A stretch of DNA of 64,000 bases from Candidatus Butyricimonas faecavium (GTDB lineage Bacteria; Bacteroidota; Bacteroidia; Bacteroidales; Marinifilaceae). How positions within the stretch are numbered: position 1 is the stretch's first letter; every line of letters begins with the position of its first letter. The notes beneath the pieces were generated by a model that was not told the origin of the DNA, ran no database searches, and saw only the letters and a list, made by a program, of their open reading frames with translations. The translations under genes and the position numbers were made by a program. The stretch is from the NCBI GenBank assembly GCA_944321125.1, contig CALUKD010000019.1, positions 1-64,000 of the forward strand, written 5' to 3'. This document shows positions 1 through 9,019 of this stretch, piece by piece.

Positions 1-36
1 ATCCTTGTGTCCCCGGTTCGATTCCTGGTGGTACCA
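1..36 (+). tRNA. tRNA 3' end (partial, isotype unknown)
   Basis: The window opens inside a tRNA. The T-loop TTCGATT (17-23) is flanked by a 5-bp T stem with one C-U mismatch (12-16 with 24-28). It is followed by the 3' acceptor strand (29-35) and discriminator A36; CCA is not encoded. The missing 5' end should begin GGTACCA. The anticodon is outside the window, so the amino acid cannot be assigned. A strong terminator follows at once. Confidence 0.6.
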
Positions 37-44
37 CTGAAACA

Positions 45-78
45 GAGAGAGTTACGAAAGTGACTCTCTTCTTTTTTA
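45..78 (+). terminator. Intrinsic terminator after the tRNA
   Basis: A 10-bp stem (46-55 with 60-69, one T-G wobble) is capped by a GAAA tetraloop and followed by a T-rich tract (69-77). It ends the tRNA transcript. Confidence 0.75.
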
Positions 79-336
79 CGGCTATTTTTAGGTGTTTTGA
101 GCCTGATGTTTAAACCATGTTTAAACCAGAATTCAGACAGAGTACTTTTTCAACCTTTGAATATAACTATCCAAAAATAAAGACTTTAGCAAATAAATTA
201 TGAAAAAAGAAAAAGGTCGTGGACATAATTTACTTTATGCATAATTTCATTGACACGATCAAACCAATCATGAACATCAAGAACCTTCAAGTAATAAAAT
301 TCTTAAAAAATGGAAATAAACGAATGAAAATATACT
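79..336. other. Intergenic region with an 11-bp tandem repeat
   Basis: I see no gene here. Positions 106-116 and 117-127 are two exact tandem copies of ATGTTTAAACC, each containing the palindrome GTTTAAAC. Lying just past a tRNA 3' end, it could be a scar of site-specific integration, but no integrase or second att copy is visible. Confidence 0.4.
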
Positions 337-344
337 TATTTTTG
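337..344 (+). promoter_or_regulatory. Candidate -7 box for ung
   Basis: TATTTTTG fits the Bacteroidetes -7 consensus TAnnTTTG and lies 28 nt before the ung start. I see no good -33 TTTG at the usual 19-21 nt spacing. Confidence 0.35.
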
Positions 345-372
345 TCTTTGTGTAACGATCAAAACACATCTG

Positions 373-1035
373 ATGAAGGTTCAAATAGAAGAAAGTTGGC
401 AACAACGCTTGCAGGATGAATTTGACAAACCCTATTTCGAAAAATTAGTGGCATTTGTCAAGAGTGAATACAAGAAAGCTCATGTACTTCCTCCGGGACA
501 CCAAATATTTCATGTATTTAACGCCTGCCCTTTTGAAAAAGTAAAAATTGTCATTTTAGGACAAGATCCCTACCCTAATCCGGGCCAATATTACGGGGTA
601 TGTTTTTCCGTACCGGATGGGGTTGCCATTCCCGGATCTTTAGCTAACATTTTCAAAGAAATACACATGGACCTTGGAATTCCCATCCCAACTTCCGGAA
701 ATCTGGATCATTGGGTTTCCCAAGGGGTATTTCCCATGAACTCGGTACTTACGGTTCGAGCACATGAAACCGGATCTCATAGAGATAAAGGTTGGGAAAT
801 TTTTACTGATGCTGTTATCAAAAAATTAAGCGACGAACGGGAAAACTTGGTTTTCATGTTATGGGGAAATTATGCCAAAGAAAAAATGTCTCTGATTGAC
901 ACACGCAAACATCTTGTGTTAACCACCGTACACCCATCTCCCCGTTCTGCAGAGCATGGTTTCTTCGGTTGTAAACATTTCAGCAAAGCCAATGCCTTTT
1001 TACGCAGTAAAGGTATTCAAGAAATCAACTGGTAA
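373..1035 (+). CDS. ung: Uracil-DNA glycosylase (family 1)
   Basis: Removes uracil from DNA, the first step of base excision repair. The protein has 220 residues, normal for the family. The water-activating motif is at residues 63-72, with the catalytic Asp at 65; it reads GQDPYPNPGQ, with Pro-Asn where Proteobacteria have His-Gly. The C-terminal HPSP motif is at 187-190, followed by an HGFFGCKHF stretch that matches the DNA-intercalating loop. The start agrees with the family N-terminus and follows a -7-like box. The gene appears to stand alone. Confidence 0.95.
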   Translation: MKVQIEESWQQRLQDEFDKPYFEKLVAFVKSEYKKAHVLPPGHQIFHVFNACPFEKVKIVILGQDPYPNPGQYYGVCFSVPDGVAIPGSLANIFKEIHMDLGIPIPTSGNLDHWVSQGVFPMNSVLTVRAHETGSHRDKGWEIFTDAVIKKLSDERENLVFMLWGNYAKEKMSLIDTRKHLVLTTVHPSPRSAEHGFFGCKHFSKANAFLRSKGIQEINW

Positions 1036-1131
1036 TTGATTCTCGTTCACCTCAATAACAAAGCGTATTAGAAAACCTTGTTCAGTCCCCTCAAATAAAT
1101 TTTTCAACTATATAAAGAAGTAAAGATTAGA

Positions 1132-1176
1132 CAAAAAAATGAGAGAGCCATCTCCGTTTCGGACACAACTCTCTCA
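1132..1176 (-). terminator. Terminator of the PepSY-like lipoprotein gene
   Basis: An 8-bp stem (1140-1147 with 1169-1176) is followed, reading the minus strand, by a run of seven T (complement of 1133-1139). Confidence 0.65.
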
Positions 1177-1193
1177 CCTTTTAATCATATCAT

Positions 1194-2027
1194 TTAATTT
1201 AAAACGAGATTCCCTTGAGGATCAATCTCTACACTCATGTCTACTGAATGTTCTTTTTGTAAAACGAAATGGTACACCTCACTACCGGAAGCATATTCGA
1301 TGTATTGTACACTAGCGATAGAAAAACTATTATATGCTTCGCCCTTCAACACGTCAAGCACAACTTGAGGCACATCATTTTTCAACACCGGCCAAGAAGT
1401 CTTCAGCCAACCGTTATCCCGGTCAAATAAAACTTCTTTCACCAAGCTGTTATCCAGAATACCAACTTCCAACATACCATCCTGCCAGCGGTCAACCGTA
1501 ACAATCCAAGCCTTTGGATATTGTTTAGTAATGAAATTATTCACCGCTACCGGTAAAGTAGAAGCCTCTTCATTTACCTCCTTCACCAGCTCTCCCTTCT
1601 CATTGAAATAAATCAACATTTCTTCGTTTCCCTTCTCTATCTCTAAGCGGTACACCGTGGGCATATTCAGACGTTCCAATACATCAGTATCTTCCACTTT
1701 CCAAGTGCTATACATACTTTCATTGAAACCTGTCTTCACCTCTGCCGGAAGATTGGCAAACAGAACATCTGTTTCCGTCATCATCCATTGACCGGATTGG
1801 TCAAACCAAACATCCACTTCCTGACCGTTCTGATGAAATTCCGCTTTTTCATACTCTCCTTTTTTCTCCCAGCTCACAGCCACGGCATTCGGGAACTTCG
1901 CCTCAAAAGCGGCCACAACACTTTGTCCGGGGGTATACCCCTTATCATCATCGTCATCATCATGACAAGCTGCAAAAACAAATAATAATGCAACCCATAA
2001 CATCACCATTAAAATTCTTCCTCTCAT
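1194..2027 (-). CDS. PepSY-like (DUF2874) lipoprotein
   Basis: An exported lipoprotein of 277 residues. The hydrophobic signal ends in a lipobox (LLFVFAAC, Cys about 21), followed by a run of six Asp, which favours surface or outer-membrane placement in Bacteroidetes. At least two PepSY-like units are visible: residues 36-85, with the FPNAVAVSWEKKGEYEKAEF type of pattern, and about 150-210 (QYPKAWIVTVDRWQDGMLEV). Proteins of this family are common in Bacteroidetes; their function is unknown, with binding or inhibitory roles proposed. It is divergent from the MFS gene and has its own terminator. Confidence 0.8.
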   Translation of the reverse strand: MRGRILMVMLWVALLFVFAACHDDDDDDKGYTPGQSVVAAFEAKFPNAVAVSWEKKGEYEKAEFHQNGQEVDVWFDQSGQWMMTETDVLFANLPAEVKTGFNESMYSTWKVEDTDVLERLNMPTVYRLEIEKGNEEMLIYFNEKGELVKEVNEEASTLPVAVNNFITKQYPKAWIVTVDRWQDGMLEVGILDNSLVKEVLFDRDNGWLKTSWPVLKNDVPQVVLDVLKGEAYNSFSIASVQYIEYASGSEVYHFVLQKEHSVDMSVEIDPQGNLVLN

Positions 2028-2150
2028 AATCTCTTTGAAATTTATCTGTTTAACAATCCTATTCCTTGATATTCATTCTAACGAGAAAAAGAAAAGAAAG
2101 TTTCCGATGAAAAATTTCTTCGTAAAAGAATAACCTACTTTTAGAATACG

Positions 2151-2158
2151 TACTTTTG
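2151..2158 (+). promoter_or_regulatory. Candidate -7 box for the MFS gene
   Basis: TACTTTTG is an exact TAnnTTTG match 19 nt before the MFS start codon. The -33 element is not convincing. Confidence 0.35.
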
Positions 2159-2177
2159 CACCGGAGAAAGAAAAGTC

Positions 2178-3377
2178 ATGAATACAAGTCAAGTAATTAT
2201 CACACCAAAGAATATAACCAAGGACCGCAAGATCTCTATTTGTGTCTTTCTGTCCGGATTCTCCTGTTTTGCCCAATTATACTATTTTCAGCCTCTTCTG
2301 CCCGATCTGGCCCAAGAATTCGGCTTATCAGCCAGTCATAGTAGTCTAGCTATATCATTCTCCACGTTAGGAATGGTAGTCGGATTATTCACGGCAATGT
2401 TCGTGGCAGACACAATTTCAAGAAAGAAACTGATCAGCGCAGCTCTATTATCGTCAGCTGTCTTTTCGGTTGTCTGCTCTTATTCACCTTCCTTCTTCTT
2501 GTTGGTAGCATTAAGCACCTTGAAAGGGTTCTTGTTATCGGGAGCTACTTCTGTGTCATTAGCTTATATATCTGAAGAAGTACAACCTCAGAATAAAGGA
2601 AAAATCACCGGACTTTACATTGCCGGAAACGCCTTAGGGGGAATGGGAGGACGAGTAATTTCTTCCTATCTCAGTAGTGAATTCTCGTGGCGTGTTGCTT
2701 CTGTTTCCATCGGAGTATTATGTGCCTTATTTGCCATATCATTCCTAATTTTCAGTCCCCGTTCCGTCAATTTCAAACCCAAACGAGAAAGTTTCAAATC
2801 GTTGATTGTTTCCAACCTCCACTTAATCGTTTCCGTAAAACTGATCCCGTTTTACCTGATCGGATCCCTCATGTTAGGGATATTTGTGAGTTTATACAAC
2901 TACCTTGGTTTCTATTTGATAAAAGAACCATTCAATTTTCCTCCATACCTGATTCATTACATCTATTTCATGTATCTATTTGGAATATTCGGTTCAATCG
3001 CCACGGCAAAATTGACAGCCTTGTACAACCACTTCAAAATACTGAAAACGATCATTGCCCTTTCCGTGGCAGGGTTACTTTTACTGTACATTAACAACTT
3101 TTGGCTTGTCACTCTCGGCCTAGCTATTTTCACGTTCAACTTCTTTGTGGTACACGTGATCTGCAACCGAATTGTCAGTGACTACAATCTCCAGAAACGT
3201 TCGGTTACCATTTCCATCTACCTCCTATTCTATTACATGGGATCCAGTGTTTGGGGATCTGCCACCGGAGTCGTTCTCGACCACTTCGGCTGGCAATGGT
3301 TTATTGCCGGACTAATTCTACTTACGTTCATCCTGTATACCATAGCCTATAAAGGTTCAAAATTAATGGAAAACTAA
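2178..3377 (+). CDS. MFS transporter (YnfM-like drug/metabolite exporter)
   Basis: An inner-membrane permease of 399 residues with about 12 predicted helices. The N-terminal half carries the typical LPDLAQEFGLS segment after TM1, and the loop between TM2 and TM3 has the basic signature (ADTISRKKL). In the middle, NKGKITGLYIAGNALGGMGG is the TM5 gate motif of the drug:H+ antiporter family. This matches the YnfM/arabinose-efflux-like subgroup; the substrate cannot be read from sequence. It is monocistronic, with a -7 box upstream and a strong terminator downstream. Confidence 0.85.
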   Translation: MNTSQVIITPKNITKDRKISICVFLSGFSCFAQLYYFQPLLPDLAQEFGLSASHSSLAISFSTLGMVVGLFTAMFVADTISRKKLISAALLSSAVFSVVCSYSPSFFLLVALSTLKGFLLSGATSVSLAYISEEVQPQNKGKITGLYIAGNALGGMGGRVISSYLSSEFSWRVASVSIGVLCALFAISFLIFSPRSVNFKPKRESFKSLIVSNLHLIVSVKLIPFYLIGSLMLGIFVSLYNYLGFYLIKEPFNFPPYLIHYIYFMYLFGIFGSIATAKLTALYNHFKILKTIIALSVAGLLLLYINNFWLVTLGLAIFTFNFFVVHVICNRIVSDYNLQKRSVTISIYLLFYYMGSSVWGSATGVVLDHFGWQWFIAGLILLTFILYTIAYKGSKLMEN

Positions 3378-3379
3378 CT

Positions 3380-3410
3380 AAAATAGCTACCGGTTTGTGG
3401 TAGCTATTTT
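3380..3410 (+). terminator. Terminator of the MFS gene
   Basis: A perfect 12-bp stem (3380-3391 with 3399-3410) with a 7-nt loop and a terminal T-run, starting 2 nt after the stop codon. Confidence 0.8.
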
Positions 3411-3535
3411 GGGCAAAATTCTTTCAATGGCTTACGTTGAAAAGAAAAAAATCATATTATTATTAACACTACAAAGATCAACAATTCCACCCTTCTCTAC
3501 AATCCCTTATAATGGGGATATTTTCAATTAAAATA

Positions 3536-4144
3536 TCACTCCACCTCATTAATATCGATGAGATTGTTTAAAATCGCATACACGGTAAGCCCAGAGACGG
3601 ACTTAATCCCAGTTTTTCGGATGATATTTTTCCGGTGAGTAATCACCGTGTGTACCGATATATGATGCAAATCCGCAATCTCTTTGTTAATCTTCCCTTT
3701 AGCCAAGGAAATCAAAATCTCTTTCTCCCGTTCGGAAAGTTCATTCTTATCAAGCAAATCAGCCGGAGCATTCAATGCATCGATTGAATGTAGCAATTTC
3801 TGAGCGATCTTATCACCATCATCGGCAATATCGATTGTCGTGTGATATTGTTTCAGAATCTCAGGATCAATATACTGATACACTAATGCCACAAAAGCCG
3901 TGTCCTTCACCCCTTCAAACAACTCTTCCAGATGCTGCCGTTTCTTCAACTCCACAGCCGAGGGATTTATGATTATAATATCCGGATTCAAATGATTAAT
4001 CCTTTCCAGACAATGAAAACAGTCTGCAATAACCGCTACAACCTCAAACTCATTTCTCATTTCGATCAACTTCTTCAGTCCGGTTGAAATAATCATGGAC
4101 GGCTCAATAATAACAATCTTGTAACTTTTATTATTGTTTTGCAT
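3536..4144 (-). CDS. LuxR-type regulator with degenerate receiver
   Basis: A 202-residue protein. Its C-terminal LuxR/NarL helix-turn-helix (about 135-195) is well conserved (LSEREKEILISLAKGKINKEI). The N-terminal 1-120 follows a receiver fold, but the phospho-acceptor position reads IIIINPS, with Asn60 where Asp is expected. The N-terminal acidic pair is reduced to a single Glu14. It is therefore unlikely to be phosphorylated in the usual way. It is the second gene of an overlapping pair (14 nt) with the RIC/hemerythrin gene, so it may relay a signal from that protein. DNA targets are unknown. Confidence 0.85.
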   Translation of the reverse strand: MQNNNKSYKIVIIEPSMIISTGLKKLIEMRNEFEVVAVIADCFHCLERINHLNPDIIIINPSAVELKKRQHLEELFEGVKDTAFVALVYQYIDPEILKQYHTTIDIADDGDKIAQKLLHSIDALNAPADLLDKNELSEREKEILISLAKGKINKEIADLHHISVHTVITHRKNIIRKTGIKSVSGLTVYAILNNLIDINEVE

Positions 4145-4892
4145 ACCGTTGCTCTAATTTCATTACTAAAGGAACGAGTATTTTATCCTCGATTAAAGAA
4201 TGTTTGCTCAAATCTTCTTCTAAAGCAAAAATACCGAATAACACCCGGATACGCATATCCGACAACGTGTCTCCCGGTAAATACTTCATGATGATATTCT
4301 TCAAATCATTCAATTTATCATCAATATTACTATGATTCTCCCGGAATACCCCGATCTCATAGTCTCCCGGACGAGCTCCTTTCACCATATTCGAGATATA
4401 AGGGAAAACCGTCATTTCCTCATAATCAAAATGGCGAATCACCTCATTCTTATATTCATTGAAAAAAAGATTCAATATTTGCTGATGTTGCTGTTCACAT
4501 CCTTCAGAAATCTCTTTCAATTGTTCTTGGATAGAAAACATTCTATTTTCCAAATAATAAGAATGAGAATTTTTCAAGTAAGCGATCAACTGGTCCACGT
4601 CCGTACCTATATCCTCGATCTCTTTCTCCGTTGGCAGGTATTGCTCGTTACTATACACATTACAAATCATCAAAAATAACGTACACGAAACATGGTTCGC
4701 TTCGCAACATTCCCAGACCGTTTTATCCCCAAATCCTAGATTTATTCCAAACCGATGTAACAGTAATAATAGTGAATAATCGGCATGAATGACATCCGCC
4801 AGTTTCATATCCGCGGAAAATAGATGTGACTTCATATCCTTATTTTTACCGCAAATATTGGAAATAATTGACTCAACACCAAGTTTATTCAT
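4131..4892 (-). CDS. RIC/ScdA-type di-iron protein (DUF542 + hemerythrin)
   Basis: A 253-residue protein. Residues 28-70 form the ScdA/YtfE N-domain (KLADVIHADYSLLLLLHRFG, then ECC and a further Cys70). Residues 105-245 are a hemerythrin-like four-helix domain with candidate iron ligands His110, His154 with Glu158/159, His187, and His231 with Glu235. The family (repair of iron centres) protects or repairs Fe-S proteins under nitrosative or oxidative stress. Cytoplasmic; no signal peptide. Its 3' end overlaps the LuxR regulator by 14 nt, so the two are translationally coupled. A TAATTTTG box lies upstream. Confidence 0.85.
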   Translation of the reverse strand: MNKLGVESIISNICGKNKDMKSHLFSADMKLADVIHADYSLLLLLHRFGINLGFGDKTVWECCEANHVSCTLFLMICNVYSNEQYLPTEKEIEDIGTDVDQLIAYLKNSHSYYLENRMFSIQEQLKEISEGCEQQHQQILNLFFNEYKNEVIRHFDYEEMTVFPYISNMVKGARPGDYEIGVFRENHSNIDDKLNDLKNIIMKYLPGDTLSDMRIRVLFGIFALEEDLSKHSLIEDKILVPLVMKLEQRYAKQ

Positions 4893-4927
4893 TAGTTTAT
4901 AGAATTATTTATGATATTTCAAGTTTT

Positions 4928-4935
4928 CAAAATTA
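4928..4935 (-). promoter_or_regulatory. Candidate -7 box for the RIC/LuxR pair
   Basis: The complement reads TAATTTTG, an exact TAnnTTTG match, about 36 nt before the RIC start codon. Confidence 0.35.
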
Positions 4936-4981
4936 CAAATACACTATGAAAACACACATCCTCAAAATCGGGTAAAAACAC

Positions 4982-5015
4982 GTTATCCACTCCCTAATTA
5001 TAGGGAGTGGATAAC
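4982..5015 (-). terminator. Terminator of the DPP III/antiporter operon
   Basis: A perfect 15-bp inverted repeat (4982-4996 with 5001-5015) and ATTA loop. On the minus strand it is followed by a T-rich stretch. It sits 21 nt past the antiporter stop codon. Confidence 0.75.
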
Positions 5016-5036
5016 ACATTAAATTTTACTTTTCAA

Positions 5037-7115
5037 TTATACCAAATACCGATTATTCGTCTCTCCTGCCTGTATCGGATAAATCAACACAAAACTATTC
5101 GACTGGAAGTATTTATTCAAATAACTGGGAATCCGGCTCATATTGGCATGGTAAGACAATCTCTCCCTACGACTCATTACCACCCACAAGGTATCATCAC
5201 TCTTTATCTCCCGAGACATGATCAGAAAATCGTCCCAATCATCAAAGGATGAAAACTCCGCTTCGATCGGCCTTTTTTTGTACATCCCTTTCAGATACAC
5301 CATCGTGTCTTCTGACGCATAAAACACGGCCTTCGCACCCGAATTGTGGATAATATTCCATATTTTATTCACCCACATCGGGAAACCCACTTCTTTTTCC
5401 GCCCGAGCCGGCACCACCACCAAATGACGTTTCACCGTGGCAATAGGTTGAATCGGACGATAAATTAGCGTGGTCACGTTACTTTGTCCTAAAATTGTCT
5501 CGGTCATATTCCCCAAGAAGGAAGACACGACACCCTTTCCCTGGTGTAACCCTAAAACTAAATCCGTAATACCCTGTTCTTTAATCACACTGATAATAGC
5601 ATTCGCCACGTTCAGATCATACCGCAGTAAATCCTGCAACACATTATCTGTGGCAGAAGCCGTCGAGACCGCCATATTTAACAGCTTTTTGGATTGCTTG
5701 AAAGCCTTATCATCCGATGCCTGATTATTAATTACATTCAAGGCAAAAAGTCCGTTTTTATTCTTCTTCGATTTAATCGCTGTACTCAAATTCACCAATT
5801 CAGGCACGTTCTTCTCGTAGGACACCGGAATCAATATGCGTTCCTGATGTTCCCCCGTACCCTCTTTTTCTTCCGACACATCATTCATAGCGATATTATG
5901 CGCTCCTTTTTGTGCAGAAAAAGATGCAATCGTACAAGTTACTAAAATCATCAAAATCGTACCATTCAATACACTCTCGTTCAACAGACGAATCGGTTCT
6001 CCCGTCGGAGTTTCTCCCAAAATCACATTATACCCCACCATCACCGCTGCCAAAGTAGCCGCTGCCTGTGCATTACTCAATCCGAAAATCACCCGTCGCT
6101 GATCCTCCGACATACGGAATGTCTTCTGCGTGAGCCAAGCCGCTATAAATTTAGCCACAGTAGCCACCACGATCATCACCGCACCCACTTTAATCGTATC
6201 CCAATTAATGAAGAAGGCCCGATAATCAATCAACATTCCGACACCTATCAAAAAGAAAGGAATAAAGATCGCATTCCCCACGAACTCCACCCGATTCATC
6301 AAAGGAGAAGTCGAAGGAATCAAACGATTCAACGCCATCCCTGCAAGGAAAGCCCCGATAATAGACTCCAATCCCGCCAACTCTGCCAAATAAGCTCCCA
6401 AGAAGACCATAACCAGCACGAATATATACTGCGACACGTTATCCTCACACCGTTTGAAAAACCAACGTCCCACGATTGGAAACACGATCATCACAAATGC
6501 AAAAAAGAGTACGATCGCTCCCCCTAACCTGTACCAGAACCAATCGTCCACCTCCCCCACGGACATCTCCACGATCACCGTCAACACTAACAGAGCCAAC
6601 GTGTCCGTGATCATTGTTCCACCCACAGTAATTCCCACTGCCTTATCCTTCGTGATCCCCAATTTACTGATAATCGGGTAAACAATCAATGTGTGAGAAG
6701 CAAACATACTTGCCAACAAAATGGAAGTCAACATAGAGAAATTCAATACGTAAATCCCGACAACCGTACCCAATGCCATCGGAACCAAAAACGTGTACAG
6801 ACCAAAAGTCAAACTCTTCCATTTATTCTTTTTAAAATCCCCCAGATCAATCTCCAATCCTGCCAAGAACATGATATACAAAAGCCCGGCTGTTCCCGAA
6901 AGAATAATGCTGCTATCCCGTAGCACTAGGTTAAAACCATTCGGACCGATAATAGCTCCGGCAATAATCAATCCCAACAAATGGGGAATCCTTAATTTAT
7001 TTAACAATAATGGAGCCGCTAGAATAATTACCAAAATTAATAGAAATTTCAAAACCGGATCCGTCAACGGCAAAGTTATTGAGGCTAATGTTATTTGCAA
7101 CATAAATATCATCAT
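5037..7115 (-). CDS. CPA2 cation:proton antiporter with C-terminal USP-like domain
   Basis: A membrane antiporter of 692 residues. About 12 helices span roughly 1-420, with the family loop GLIIAGAIIGPNGFNL early on and a discontinuous-helix region (GLESIIGAFLAGMALN). After a linker, residues 430-690 hold two soluble segments resembling universal stress proteins (ERILIPVSYEKN, then HLVVVPARAEKE), likely nucleotide-binding regulation. It probably exchanges Na+ or K+ for H+. The ATGATG start overlaps the TAA stop of the dipeptidyl peptidase gene by 1 nt (TAATG). A second CPA2 gene at 42005 has a similar plan. Confidence 0.9.
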   Translation of the reverse strand: MMIFMLQITLASITLPLTDPVLKFLLILVIILAAPLLLNKLRIPHLLGLIIAGAIIGPNGFNLVLRDSSIILSGTAGLLYIMFLAGLEIDLGDFKKNKWKSLTFGLYTFLVPMALGTVVGIYVLNFSMLTSILLASMFASHTLIVYPIISKLGITKDKAVGITVGGTMITDTLALLVLTVIVEMSVGEVDDWFWYRLGGAIVLFFAFVMIVFPIVGRWFFKRCEDNVSQYIFVLVMVFLGAYLAELAGLESIIGAFLAGMALNRLIPSTSPLMNRVEFVGNAIFIPFFLIGVGMLIDYRAFFINWDTIKVGAVMIVVATVAKFIAAWLTQKTFRMSEDQRRVIFGLSNAQAAATLAAVMVGYNVILGETPTGEPIRLLNESVLNGTILMILVTCTIASFSAQKGAHNIAMNDVSEEKEGTGEHQERILIPVSYEKNVPELVNLSTAIKSKKNKNGLFALNVINNQASDDKAFKQSKKLLNMAVSTASATDNVLQDLLRYDLNVANAIISVIKEQGITDLVLGLHQGKGVVSSFLGNMTETILGQSNVTTLIYRPIQPIATVKRHLVVVPARAEKEVGFPMWVNKIWNIIHNSGAKAVFYASEDTMVYLKGMYKKRPIEAEFSSFDDWDDFLIMSREIKSDDTLWVVMSRRERLSYHANMSRIPSYLNKYFQSNSFVLIYPIQAGETNNRYLV

Positions 7116-9019
7116 TATTTATTATTTCCGTATTCCAGCATCTGAGCCAAAAAATCCGTCGGGTATTCTATTTTCACATCAACTACCACCCCCTCTTCTT
7201 CCATCAATCTATATCTCGGATTAACAAATCCTGCATAAGGAGCCACGTTCAGTTTTTGATAACGTTCCAATACTTCTTGATGCAACACGGGATCTATCCG
7301 TACTCCGTAATTTTCGATCAAATTCCGAGCCCCCACAAAATCACCTTCCGACTTTACCCGTTGTACCTCGGCCAGTAACTTCCCGAACAACTTCCGCAAA
7401 GCCTCGTAGTCCCGGATCGTAAAATAAGTCTTTCCATCCCGACTCACCCGTTCGATCACGTTAGTCTCTTTACCTTTTTCGTAAACCCAAGAAGCTATCA
7501 ACTGACGATTACGCATGTGCGACTCTTCCAAATTATTTCCTAACTTCACCCGGGTCAACTGAACCATCAATCCATTACGGATATAATTACAATATTCACT
7601 CTTTGCCACATCCAACGAGGGAATTACTCCCAATTCCACCAGTTTCGGATCCATCACGTAATACAAGGCAAATAAATCTGCACGGGCCTCTTCTATCGTG
7701 GAATAATAATTTTTCAGCGCTTCCTGTCCCACACCGGGTAACATCTTTCCTGAACCGTGCCCCAAACATTCATGCAAATCAGTATGCACGTTCCCTCCAA
7801 CATACCCGTACGTTCTCACCAGTTCCTTCTCCTCATCCGAATAAGCAAACTCATCTAATATTCCTGAATTCAGAGAAACACGGTCATAAGCATATGTAAT
7901 ATTATCCAAAGTTACCGACTTACTACCATAACGCTCCCGAATCCATTCGGCATTCGGCAAATTAATTCCGATCGGTGTTGCCGGATGACAATCTCCACCC
8001 AGCATAGCAGCTTGTACAACTCTAGCCGTAATACCAACCACCTCATTCTTTTTGAAACGTTCGTCAATCGGGGCATTCTGCTCAAACCACATAGCATTAT
8101 CTGCTAACTTGCGTGTACGTTCGCAGGCCTCCTTGTCCATAATCTGAACCACGGATTCCCAACTGGCCTTGTACGCCAACGGATCCCCATACACTTCTAT
8201 AAAACCGTTGATAAAATCTATCGGAGCAGCTACTTCTTTCACCCATTCAATAGAATAACGATCAAACAAGGACAAATCACCTGTCTCGTAATACCGGATC
8301 AACAATTCAATCACCTCTCTCTGATGATCATTACAAACATATTCCGCCGCTTTCTTCAAATGTTCCACAATACGGCGAATCTCTTTCCCATATTTTCCCC
8401 CGGCAAACCAAACCTGTTCTTGCAACTGTCCTTTTTCATCACGTACCAGAGTTGAATTTAATCCCCAAGAAAGCAATGCATTCTCTTTTTTCTTCTCCCC
8501 ATAGAATTTTTCTACTTCTTCCTGTGTCACTCCTTCGTAATAATGGTTGGCAGAAACCTTCACCAAATCCTTCCCCTCGTCCAGCACTACCCGCTTAGCC
8601 ATATATTCCGGATCAAAAATAACACGTTCCACTTCCCCGTACAACTGTTCTGCTCCCACTTCCCGAAGAAGAGATCTAAAATATTCGGGAGTAAATGAAG
8701 GAATAAACTTCTCCATCGAATAATGATGATGTATCCCATTAGCAAAAAACACTTTTTTAGCATACACTAGGAAAGCCTGAAACTCCTCCGTTTGCCGGTT
8801 TCCCCGATATGCCCGAAGAATCTTTTCCAAAGCTTCCCGTACCCGAAGATTATATTTATTATTCTGATCCCAAAGAATATCTCTTCCGGCTAAAGCCGCC
8901 TGACTCAAATAATAAACAAATAACTTTTCCCGCAATGACAATCCTTCAAAAGCAGGGACGTCATAACGCAATATCTTTATATCATCAAACTGTTCTAATA
9001 AATACACTTGCTCTTTCAT
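7115..9019 (-). CDS. Dipeptidyl peptidase III (M49 zinc peptidase)
   Basis: Releases dipeptides from peptide N-termini. The M49 zinc motif reads HECLGH near residue 417 (the Bacteroidetes form of HELLGH), and the second metal site EEARAD follows about 27 residues later. The length of 634 residues fits bacterial DPP III. No signal peptide is visible, so it is probably cytoplasmic, unlike lipoprotein versions. It overlaps the upstream zinc-ribbon gene by 4 nt (ATGA) and the downstream antiporter by 1 nt, so the three are translationally coupled. Their functional link is unclear. Confidence 0.9.
   Translation of the reverse strand: MKEQVYLLEQFDDIKILRYDVPAFEGLSLREKLFVYYLSQAALAGRDILWDQNNKYNLRVREALEKILRAYRGNRQTEEFQAFLVYAKKVFFANGIHHHYSMEKFIPSFTPEYFRSLLREVGAEQLYGEVERVIFDPEYMAKRVVLDEGKDLVKVSANHYYEGVTQEEVEKFYGEKKKENALLSWGLNSTLVRDEKGQLQEQVWFAGGKYGKEIRRIVEHLKKAAEYVCNDHQREVIELLIRYYETGDLSLFDRYSIEWVKEVAAPIDFINGFIEVYGDPLAYKASWESVVQIMDKEACERTRKLADNAMWFEQNAPIDERFKKNEVVGITARVVQAAMLGGDCHPATPIGINLPNAEWIRERYGSKSVTLDNITYAYDRVSLNSGILDEFAYSDEEKELVRTYGYVGGNVHTDLHECLGHGSGKMLPGVGQEALKNYYSTIEEARADLFALYYVMDPKLVELGVIPSLDVAKSEYCNYIRNGLMVQLTRVKLGNNLEESHMRNRQLIASWVYEKGKETNVIERVSRDGKTYFTIRDYEALRKLFGKLLAEVQRVKSEGDFVGARNLIENYGVRIDPVLHQEVLERYQKLNVAPYAGFVNPRYRLMEEEGVVVDVKIEYPTDFLAQMLEYGNNK

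Noticed and set aside
219-419. A 66-codon frame overlapping the start of ung
   Set aside because: It ends inside ung in another frame, has low-complexity A/T-driven content and no leader signal; ung itself has family-wide conservation.
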